The notes beneath the pieces are model-generated. The model was not told the origin of the DNA. It made no database searches and saw only the letters and a list, made by a program, of their open reading frames with translations. This document shows, piece by piece, positions 8,855-15,238 of a stretch of 47,710 nt of DNA (the first letter of the stretch is position 1; each line of letters begins with the position of its first letter). The translations under genes and the position numbers were made by a program. Origin of the DNA: Spirochaetaceae bacterium (lineage in GTDB: Bacteria; Spirochaetota; Spirochaetia; SZUA-6; Bin103). The stretch is from the NCBI GenBank assembly GCA_028818385.1, contig JAPPNY010000105.1:1-47710 (forward strand). The letters run 5' to 3'.

Positions 8855-10047
8855 GAGTTCATCGCGAGCGCCAGCTCCAAGGCCCGCATGCGCGTGTCCC
8901 AGTCCGGGTGCCCATCGGGCGATGTAGCCTTGAGCGCCTCTTCGATGAACGGCGTCAGTTGCTCGATCTCGAAAGACGAATCAGCGCGCTCGACGGTGAC
9001 CGATTCAGCGCCGGCGACGGCTACCAGCACCTCGTACGGGTTGATGTAGTGCTCTCTTCCGCCCCATGCCACGGCGCAGGACCCGATCCGCTCCCTGGTC
9101 TTGCCTGGATGCGTTCCGCCCTCGATCTCGGCCCGGCAGATGTAGAGCGGGGTTCCGCCCACCTCAGAGCCGGCGGGGATCGCGTTTGACGGGACGGTCC
9201 CACCGGAGCCGGGCTCCCAACGCAGGTTGGCCGGCAGCCCCTCCGGGGCCGGAGCGACGGCCGCGGCCACGCTTTCGGTGTGCACTGCGGTCCCGCTCAT
9301 GACGCTCTCGATCCACGGGAGCGCCTGCCAAGCGTCGGCATAGACCGACACCACTGTCCGCCCGTCGGCTGTGTCGCCGGTGATCGAAGCGATGCCGAGC
9401 AAGCCCCATGAGCCGTCATCCCTTCTGACAACCAGCGGTCCACCGCTGTCGCCGCGGTTGATTCGCCCCTCCTCGTCGTCACCGATGGTGCAGATGGTCA
9501 GATCGTTGGCGATCTCATCCTCGAACTGGAATTGCGCCGTGCGTCGGCAGTCGGGGCCGACCATCACGGGAGCGTCGAACCACCGTAGCCCCTCGTCGCT
9601 GTTGCGGTCGTTCTCCATCCAGCCCCATCCGAGCCCGATCCCCTCCATGCCCGAGGCGGCCTTGACGATCGGCACGACGTCGTAGCGCTGGAACGGCCGC
9701 TGCAGCTCGATCAACGCCACGTCATGCCTGAATCCTGCACCCTGCCAGTAGTAGTCCGGGTGGGCGAGCACGCGGACGATCGATCCGTTCGTCTCGAACG
9801 AACCTGGGTAGCCCACCTCCACGTCGTACACGATGCCTGGCCGGATCGACCCGTCGTGCTCCACCACGCAATGCGCAGCCGTGAGCACCCACGTGGGCTC
9901 GATCAGCACACCCGTGCACGGCCCTGAGAGCGTTTCGACGTACACGACGTACTTGTGCCTGGCGCCGTCTACCCACTCGCCACCAACGATGGCGACGGCC
10001 GAGACGGCCACGATGAACAGAGCGATGGCTGAAATCAGTCTCTTCAT
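8851..10047 (-). CDS. Secreted trypsin-like serine protease fused to a DM9 (DUF3421) domain
   Basis: 398 aa. ATG at 10047 has a TANNNT box (TAGGAT) 7 nt upstream. A signal peptide (MKRLISAIALFIVAVSAVA) is followed directly by IVGGEW, the mature trypsin N-terminus. The S1 triad is visible: His in TAAHC, Asp in HDVALIEL, Ser in GDSGGPL. After about residue 265 comes a DM9-like repeat: WEPGSGGTVPSNAIPAG, GTPLYICRAEIEGGTHPGK, YINPYEVLVA. DM9 repeats are best known from animal lectin-like proteins. The product should be extracellular or periplasmic and might bind glycans through DM9. It is passenger DNA of a transposable element, which is unusual for a protease. Confidence 0.85.
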   Translation of the reverse strand: MKRLISAIALFIVAVSAVAIVGGEWVDGARHKYVVYVETLSGPCTGVLIEPTWVLTAAHCVVEHDGSIRPGIVYDVEVGYPGSFETNGSIVRVLAHPDYYWQGAGFRHDVALIELQRPFQRYDVVPIVKAASGMEGIGLGWGWMENDRNSDEGLRWFDAPVMVGPDCRRTAQFQFEDEIANDLTICTIGDDEEGRINRGDSGGPLVVRRDDGSWGLLGIASITGDTADGRTVVSVYADAWQALPWIESVMSGTAVHTESVAAAVAPAPEGLPANLRWEPGSGGTVPSNAIPAGSEVGGTPLYICRAEIEGGTHPGKTRERIGSCAVAWGGREHYINPYEVLVAVAGAESVTVERADSSFEIEQLTPFIEEALKATSPDGHPDWDTRMRALELALAMNS

Positions 10048-10320
10048 GGCTGCCATCCTACGCGACTGCGATTGTTGCGGGTCATGACCCACCTCCTGTG
10101 TCTGCCTCGGCACGCAAAGGTGCCGGGCCGTGATACTCGCGCAGTCAGAGACAGGCTTAGGTCCCGCGTATTCGCCGCTGGCCGGGGTAGCTACTCCCCG
10201 GCCGTGGTGCGGCTGTTGTATTCCGCAGCGACCCGACATGGGCCGACTACGCAATTATCAGAGCGCACATTTAAGGGCTGGGCGTTGTTGTGCAACCCCC
10301 TCAAGGGGTAATAATGAAGC

Positions 10321-10351
10321 GGGGCCGCTGTCGCTCGCGGACAGCGGCCCC
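10321..10351. terminator. Perfect 12-bp stem-loop, probable factor-assisted terminator
   Basis: Arms GGGGCCGCTGTC and GACAGCGGCCCC with a 7-nt loop. It lies downstream of the minus-strand 64-aa gene. Neither side has a proper T-run, so intrinsic termination is uncertain. Confidence 0.45.
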
Positions 10352-10404
10352 AAGACTGACTCACGGGCGCGGCCTAGGAAGGTCCGGTCACGGCTTGCCA
10401 CCCC

Positions 10405-10434
10405 ACCGGAGGGGTTCAATTCCCCCCGCGTCCA
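10405..10434 (+). other. tRNA/tmRNA 3'-end-like fragment
   Basis: The segment reads like a T-arm and acceptor 3' strand: GGGGTTCAATTCCCC forms a T-stem/loop, followed by CCGCGTCCA. No matching 5' acceptor strand (GGACGCG) is found in the preceding 100 nt, and no anticodon arm can be drawn, so it is not a complete tRNA. It could be an att-site remnant from an integrative element. Confidence 0.35.
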
Positions 10435-10469
10435 TTCGTCCAGTCTACATGCTGTTCAGGTGGTAGGCG

Positions 10470-10664
10470 CTACGCCAGCAACCGCAGGACCGCGACGGCC
10501 AGCGTCGCTCCACCAATCTGTGTGATGACCATCGTGAGCACAAGACGGGTCACGGCGTTCGCCAAGTCCTCGCGGGTCGCCACATGCTCCAGAATCACCT
10601 CATGGCGGTCGACTCGCCGCTCAACCTCGCGGACGCGATCATCCAGGGACGCGGCGGCGCTCAT
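10470..10664 (-). CDS. Small coiled-coil/transmembrane protein, element cargo
   Basis: 64 aa. The N-terminal helix (DDRVREVERRVDRHEVILEH) has clear heptads, then VATREDLANAVTRL, then one transmembrane segment to the C-terminus (about residues 41-62). The start overlaps the upstream stop as ATGA. It is very similar in layout to the 77-aa protein at 34579-34812, which has RLRDVETKVAKIEEKLNHVATR followed by a TM helix, so these are probably the same family carried on two related elements. Confidence 0.6.
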   Translation of the reverse strand: MSAAASLDDRVREVERRVDRHEVILEHVATREDLANAVTRLVLTMVITQIGGATLAVAVLRLLA

Positions 10665-10891
10665 GTTCGACCCCAGCGTGCGGCCGCGGCGCGTTGCGCG
10701 ATCTCGCGGCGGCGTTCGGGGGTGAGCGCTTCGGCGCGCGCGTGCGCGCCGCGTGCGTTGCCGGCGGGCTCAGGCGGGTTGAGGATGTCGTCCTTGTCGT
10801 TCGGCACTTCGCCGGTGCCGATGTCCACTATCAGCTTGGCGAGCTGGGCCGGGTCGCGTGGCCGCTTCGGCCGCTTGGGTTGGGTCTGCAT
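10661..10891 (-). CDS. Small basic protein of the KRPRDPxQLAKL type
   Basis: 76 aa from ATG at 10891, which has a GGAGAGG ribosome binding site; an upstream in-frame start at 10978 is less likely. The N-terminus KRPKRPRDPAQLAKLIVDIGTGEV and the C-terminus LTPERRREIAQRAAAARWG match small proteins often annotated as histone-H1-like or hypothetical. A role in nucleic acid binding is plausible from charge alone. It diverges from the transposase and is coupled to the 64-aa gene. Confidence 0.65.
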   Translation of the reverse strand: MQTQPKRPKRPRDPAQLAKLIVDIGTGEVPNDKDDILNPPEPAGNARGAHARAEALTPERRREIAQRAAAARWGRT

Positions 10892-10986
10892 GATCCCTCT
10901 CCGCCCTATGCTTGCATCTGCCGGGCCGGGCGGTGCCCTGACCTCGGCATTGTAGCGCCCACACGACGCGAGGGGCAATCCTCAAC

Positions 10987-11016
10987 TTGACTTCTCATGC
11001 ACCGCAAGCATAGAAT
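10987..11016 (+). promoter_or_regulatory. Transposase promoter, probably leaderless
   Basis: TTGACT (10987-10992), an 18-nt spacer, TAGAAT (11011-11016), then 7 nt to ATG at 11024. This is the best -35/-10 pair in the window and places the transcription start at the start codon. Confidence 0.55.
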
Positions 11017-11023
11017 GACCGCT

Positions 11024-11938
11024 ATGAATCGCCTTAGTACTGAGAAGCGCGTGTTGATCCTGCGCTGCCTGGTCGAGGGCATGAGCGTCAGGGCGGCAGC
11101 ACGCACCGCCGATGTGTCCAAGAGCACCGTCCTCAGCCTCATGGTCGAGGCTGGCAGGGTCTGCGCGGAGTATCAAGACCGCGTGTTGCGGGACCTGCCG
11201 TGCCGAGTGATCGAGGTGGATGAGATCTGGGCCTTCATCTACGCGAAGGAGAAGAACGTCCCCACGGCCAAGTCACCCCCGGCCGAGGCTGGCGACGTGT
11301 GGACCTGGACCGCAGTGTGCGCCGACACCAAGCTGCTGGCCGCTTGGCGCGTGGGCGATCGCAGCTCGGCCACGGCGCTCGATCTGTTCGATGACCTGAA
11401 CCGGCGCATCAACCATCGCATGCAGATCACCACGGACGGCCACAAGGCGTACATCGAAGCCTCGGAAGCAGCGTTCGGCGGGGACGTTGACCATGCGATG
11501 CTCATCAAGCAGTACGGCAACGCGCCGGGCAACGACCGATCAGCCGAGGCCAAGTACAGCCCTGGGCAATGCACAGGCACTCACGTCGTGCACCTGAGCG
11601 GCCGGCCCGATCCAGCCCGCATCAGCACGTCGTACGTCGAGCGCCACAACCTCACCATGCGCATGAGCATGCGCCGCTTCACCAGGCTCACCAACGCCTT
11701 CAGCCGCAAACTCGAGAACCACGCGGCCAACGTGGCCCTGTACGCCTACGCCTACAACTTCATCAAGCCGCACCGGTCGCTCAAGAACGCTACGCCGGCG
11801 ATGGCCGCGGAGCTCGCGGACTGGCGTCGCAAGGTCGAGAGCATCGTGGCCATGGTCGACGAGGCGTACGAAGAGCGGCGGCCTAAGACCCGCGGCCCCT
11901 ACCGCAAGCGCCAACCCGCTCCGCAGGGTTCAAACTGA
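11024..11938 (+). CDS. IS1-like family DDE transposase
   Basis: 304 aa starting MNRLSTEKRV. An in-frame ATG at 10997 exists, but homologues begin at this MNRL and the TAGAAT promoter box fits this start. Residues 1-45 form a helix-turn-helix (SVRAAARTADVSKSTVLSLM). The catalytic acidic residues are visible in VDEIWAF, TTDGHKAY and SYVERHN, with the typical RRFTRLTNAFSRK and YNFIKPHRSL C-terminal motifs. It catalyses movement of the 3.7-kb element and could act in trans on the related 663-bp element. Full length, with no frameshift. Confidence 0.92.
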   Translation: MNRLSTEKRVLILRCLVEGMSVRAAARTADVSKSTVLSLMVEAGRVCAEYQDRVLRDLPCRVIEVDEIWAFIYAKEKNVPTAKSPPAEAGDVWTWTAVCADTKLLAAWRVGDRSSATALDLFDDLNRRINHRMQITTDGHKAYIEASEAAFGGDVDHAMLIKQYGNAPGNDRSAEAKYSPGQCTGTHVVHLSGRPDPARISTSYVERHNLTMRMSMRRFTRLTNAFSRKLENHAANVALYAYAYNFIKPHRSLKNATPAMAAELADWRRKVESIVAMVDEAYEERRPKTRGPYRKRQPAPQGSN

Positions 11939-11947
11939 CCCACTACC
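11929..11947 (-). repeat. Right terminal inverted repeat of the IS1-like element
   Basis: On the minus strand it reads GGTAGTGGGTCAGTTTGAA. The transposase stop codon (TGA, 11936-11938) lies inside it. Confidence 0.9.
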
Positions 11948-11955
11948 CCGAAGTG
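11948..11955. repeat. Target site duplication, right copy
   Basis: CCGAAGTG, identical to 8254-8261, directly after the right terminal repeat. Confidence 0.92.
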
Positions 11956-12366
11956 AAGGTAGACCCTGAGGAATGGGACGTCGCTCAGGCCGAACAGCCC
12001 GATGACGGCATAGCCGATTGCCGCGCCCGGCATGGCGATGTAGAGAATCGATGCAGCCCACGTAGCCAGGATCAGGTACGGCTGCAGGCGGCGCATCAGG
12101 TAGAGAACCGTGGCGATCGTCGAATGGAAAACGGGCCAGCACACCACGGCACACATTCCTCCGAACAGCAGGCGGCGAACCGGGCCGCTGAGCGTCTCGT
12201 CGATGCCGAGCGCACCGGTGAGGGAATAGACCAGTGTTGCGCCGACGACCGTGCTCATCGAAACCCCGATCGCCGGCATCCGGAGCATCTCCTTATGAGC
12301 CTCGTGCAGGCAGGAGCCGCCGGGGGAGGGGGGGCGCGGCGCTTCGCCGTGGCTTTTATACTGCAT
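11948..12366 (-). pseudogene. LytTR membrane regulator paralogue B, 5' half
   Basis: It begins MQYKSHGEAPRPPSPGG and holds the first three hydrophobic segments (MPAIGVSMSTVVGATLVYS, LLFGGMCAVVCWPVF, YLILATWAASILYIAM) up to FLRVYLHFG. There the frame enters the mobile element, runs about 16 foreign codons and stops. If translated it would give a truncated membrane protein without the DNA-binding domain. It follows paralogue C by 17 nt in the same operon. The 3' half is at 7725-8261. Confidence 0.88.
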
Positions 12367-12383
12367 CGTCAGCCCACTCGTGG

Positions 12384-13313
12384 TCAGGTACCCGGATGCT
12401 CGTCGTCGCCCTGCGCGATCCGCGGAATCAAACCACGCACGGTGGTGAGATAGGTCCGGCTTACCGGTACCTCGTGTCCGCCGGTGACGCGCACGAGGGT
12501 TCGCTCGTCACGACGGAAGATCTCCGTAATGTGTCGGTGCGCTACCCAGTAGGACCGGTGCACCTGCGTGTCCGACTCTCCAAGCTCGGCCACGGCGTCG
12601 GCGAATCTCATGAGAATCACGCCCGAACCTTCGGTGGTGACGGCGTTTACGTAGTGGCCGCTGACGTTGAGATAGATCACGTCACGCCCCAGTTTCTCGG
12701 GCAGGCGATCCACGAATCTGGCAGGCCTTCGCGCGCCGCCGGAGCCGGCCGGCGCCCGCGGTTCGGAGGTCGCGTGGACGTCGTCAGCGGCAGCCTCCTC
12801 GGTATATCTGAGTTTGGCGCGCTGCCATGCCGTGTAGTGGATGACCGCGCAGCACGCGGCCAGCCATACGGTTGCGTTGACGTAGATATCCCAAAACCTG
12901 CCAGCCGGGTTGCGGCCAAACAGATCAAAGACGGAGTAGGCAATCGCCGCGTAGGGCATCGCCATGAACGGAACCTTGGCGATGCATAGCAGAGCGATCA
13001 CGTACGGATTCCTGCGCCGGGAACAATAGAGCACGACGGCGCTGAGGGAGTGGCAGAACGGCCAGGCGATCAGGGTGCAGATGCAGACAAGGAAGAGGCG
13101 CTGCGCCGTGCTGAAGAAATCGTCCCGGCCCAAGGGGCCGGTGACCGAATAGACCAGCGTCGCACCGACTGCCGTCGCGAGGGAGACGGCGATCACCGGT
13201 GGGTCGAGCACCTCGCCGTATGCCCGCTGCAGAAACCGACCCGCATGAAGCGGGATCAGGGGCTTCGTCCGTTCGTCTTCACGAGGCGGAGCGGTGTTCC
13301 TGGCGTCGTTCAT
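12384..13313 (-). CDS. Membrane-anchored LytTR regulator (paralogue C)
   Basis: 309 aa from ATG at 13313. Four hydrophobic segments (about residues 38-160), linker, then a LytTR domain (about 205-300) with YLNVSGHYVNAVTTEGSG and VHRSYWVAHRHITEIFRRDERTL split across it. It shares its whole layout with A, B and D. It is the first gene of the C-B-A operon; its own promoter should lie in 13314-13692. Target genes are unknown. Confidence 0.85.
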   Translation of the reverse strand: MNDARNTAPPREDERTKPLIPLHAGRFLQRAYGEVLDPPVIAVSLATAVGATLVYSVTGPLGRDDFFSTAQRLFLVCICTLIAWPFCHSLSAVVLYCSRRRNPYVIALLCIAKVPFMAMPYAAIAYSVFDLFGRNPAGRFWDIYVNATVWLAACCAVIHYTAWQRAKLRYTEEAAADDVHATSEPRAPAGSGGARRPARFVDRLPEKLGRDVIYLNVSGHYVNAVTTEGSGVILMRFADAVAELGESDTQVHRSYWVAHRHITEIFRRDERTLVRVTGGHEVPVSRTYLTTVRGLIPRIAQGDDEHPGT

Positions 13314-13692
13314 CCTCGTTTGCCCGCTGCACCGTGTGGCGCGACACTGTTGACTGTCCGGCCGCGAAGCATATGCAAGAACGGATAGTGCCGAACGCAA
13401 CGCGACGTTGGGAAGTAGTGAAGCCGGAGGGGATGGCTCGGCGTCACCGTACCAAGCGACAGAACGGTGGTTCCTGCCGCGCATGCACAACAGGGCCCGT
13501 TCCATTCGCCGCCCTTGGCTGCATGAGTGACCTTCGCTCTGCGCGGACGCAAGCAGGCGAAGGCGTTTTCCGATCTCTGATACACGAATGCGATTCAAGA
13601 ATAATCCCGTCGTTCGCGTAACAACCGGCGATAGCGGCGTCTTGACGCGTAAGAATCGGCGTGCCACCGACAGACGGCCCGTCGCCGGGTTG
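13314..13692. other. Intergenic region between LytTR paralogues C and D
   Basis: About 380 nt, visibly less GC-rich than the coding DNA. It probably holds the promoter of the C-B-A operon. I found no supported ORF, clear terminator or obvious pair of LytTR direct repeats. Confidence 0.4.
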
Positions 13693-14775
13693 TCAGACTC
13701 GGGGAGGAGGCTCGCTCGTCGGCGCCCCGGGAGGCCGATCGACCTGTTGCCTCGTTCCGGGGTCATGGATGCGAGGGATGAGGGCGCGGACGGCCGTAAG
13801 GTAGGTGCGGCTCACCGGCAGCTCGTGCCCGCCGGTCACCCGCACCAGCGTTCGCTCGTCGCGCCGAAGGATCGCCGTGATGTGGCGATGCGCCACCCAG
13901 TACGAGCGATGCACCTGTGTTCCCATGTCATCGAGCTCAGCGATGGCGTCGGCGAGTCGCATGAGCATGACCGCGGACCCCTGGGTGGTGACCGCATTGA
14001 CGTAGTGGCCGTTCACGTTGAGATAGATCAGGTCGTGTCCGATGTTCCCGGGCAACCGGTCGAGGAACCGGGAGCGTCCGGCGTTCGCGGGCCCGGTCTC
14101 GGCGCCGGATTGGTGTTGCCCGAAGGCCGTGGGACTCGGCTCGACCCCGGAAGGCGCTTCCGCCACATCACGATCTCCCGGGTCCGGGAGAGGCGTGCGG
14201 TCAGCTTCGGTCACGGCTGTTGCTTGGGAGGGTGTCTCGGGCTCTCCGGCATGGACTGCTTCGGTGGCGGATCTGAGTCTGGCGCGCAGGCATGCCGTGT
14301 AGTGAACGACGGTGCTGCAGGCTGCCACCGCCAGCGATACGCTGAGGTAAATGTCCGCAAGACCGCCCACATAGCTCTTGCCGGCAATCCCGAATATCGT
14401 ATAGGCGACGGCGGAGCAGGCAAGCGCCATGAAGGCCGCTCCGGCGGCGGCCGCCACCGCGATCTGGTGCGGCTTTCGCCGACGTGCCACGTACAGGATC
14501 GTCGTGCTCAGGGAGTGGCAGAGCGGCCAGCAGATCAGGCCGCACAGCCCGACGTACAGAAGGCGAGTGCCTACCGCAACCGTGTCCTCGATACTCAAGG
14601 GTCCGGTGATGGAGTAGATCAACGTCGCGCCGACGACCGTGCAGAAGGAAACCAGAAGCACGGTCCCTTCCAGCATCTCCCGGTGCGCTCTCTGCAGGCA
14701 GCAGCCCCATTTCACGGGGAGGAGATCGCCGTGCGCCGCACCTTGACGCGTGGCGTCGTCCCGGTTGCCGGTCAT
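13693..14775 (-). CDS. Membrane-anchored LytTR regulator (paralogue D)
   Basis: 360 aa from ATG at 14775. Same four-segment membrane part, a longer acidic/proline linker (about residues 180-245), then a LytTR domain with YLNVNGHYVNAVTTQGS, VHRSYWVAH and VRVTGGHELPVSRTYL, and a proline-rich tail. The longest of the four paralogues and the most upstream in transcription order. The LytTR domains are much more similar to each other than the linkers, so all four may bind related DNA sites while sensing different signals. Confidence 0.85.
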   Translation of the reverse strand: MTGNRDDATRQGAAHGDLLPVKWGCCLQRAHREMLEGTVLLVSFCTVVGATLIYSITGPLSIEDTVAVGTRLLYVGLCGLICWPLCHSLSTTILYVARRRKPHQIAVAAAAGAAFMALACSAVAYTIFGIAGKSYVGGLADIYLSVSLAVAACSTVVHYTACLRARLRSATEAVHAGEPETPSQATAVTEADRTPLPDPGDRDVAEAPSGVEPSPTAFGQHQSGAETGPANAGRSRFLDRLPGNIGHDLIYLNVNGHYVNAVTTQGSAVMLMRLADAIAELDDMGTQVHRSYWVAHRHITAILRRDERTLVRVTGGHELPVSRTYLTAVRALIPRIHDPGTRQQVDRPPGAPTSEPPPRV

Positions 14776-15238
14776 GACGACTCCGCGCCGGCGCCGGGAT
14801 CGCCGTCGATGACGCGCTGTCGAGATTCCATGTGCGAAAGCTACCGTCCGATGGCTGGTCCGGCCACTGCGTTTTCGCGAATCGATGAGCGATGAAACGT
14901 GCGCATATTGCACGTAATAGAGAGGCGATGCCTGTCGATCACTCAGGTAAAATGACGCTCCTTCCGGATCGAGTTTCGTGCGCGAATGTCAATCGCCATG
15001 CGTGAGATCGGCGTGGAACGGTCATTCGCGGAGCGCGATTCGCCAAGTGGATTCGCGAAAAACTGGTGATTTACGTCAGGATCATGTCCGAGGGCGCGGC
15101 TGCGGCGCTCCGCCACGGTGGACAAGGCGGCTCAGCCCGTAGCAGGGTCGGTACATCGGCCGGTTCCACTCGGAGCGGGATGATCGGATCGTCCCGGCGC
15201 GCCGAGCCCGCGCGGTGAGGTCCGGAGGTCTGTGTGCA
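14776..15238. promoter_or_regulatory. Intergenic region with a widely spaced 12-bp inverted repeat
   Basis: About 460 nt between two divergent genes. TTTTCGCGAATC (14872-14883) and its exact complement GATTCGCGAAAA (15050-15061) lie 166 nt apart, with partial copies (ATTCGCGG near 15024, GATTCGCC near 15038) close by. This is a candidate operator array for the LytTR cluster. The ABC-class ATPase has a GGAGGT ribosome binding site near 15223. Confidence 0.35.

Larger units (their letters stand above)
10048..10469. other. Non-coding core of the IS1-like element
   Basis: About 420 nt between the protease and the 64-aa gene. No supported ORF. It holds a perfect 12-bp-stem hairpin (10321-10351), a short CCCCCT/AGGGG hairpin just before it (about 10295-10308) and a tRNA/tmRNA 3'-end-like segment (about 10405-10434). 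Confidence 0.6.
8262..11947 (+). mobile_element. 3.7-kb IS1-like element with passenger genes, inserted in a LytTR gene
   Basis: The element is bounded by imperfect inverted repeats, GGTAGTGGGTCAAGTTGAA at the left and the complement of GGTAGTGGGTCAGTTTGAA at the right (17 of 19 identical). It is flanked by a perfect 8-bp target duplication, CCGAAGTG. A DDE transposase sits at the right end with its stop codon inside the right repeat. The rest is cargo: a coiled-coil protein, a trypsin-DM9 secreted protein, a small KRPRDP protein and two small coiled-coil/TM proteins. An 8-bp duplication is usual for IS1-family elements; 2.7 kb of passenger DNA is not. Confidence 0.9.

Noticed and set aside
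10360..10434. A complete tRNA gene
   Set aside because: T-arm-like and acceptor-like 3' parts are present, but no complementary 5' acceptor strand, D-arm or anticodon arm can be found.
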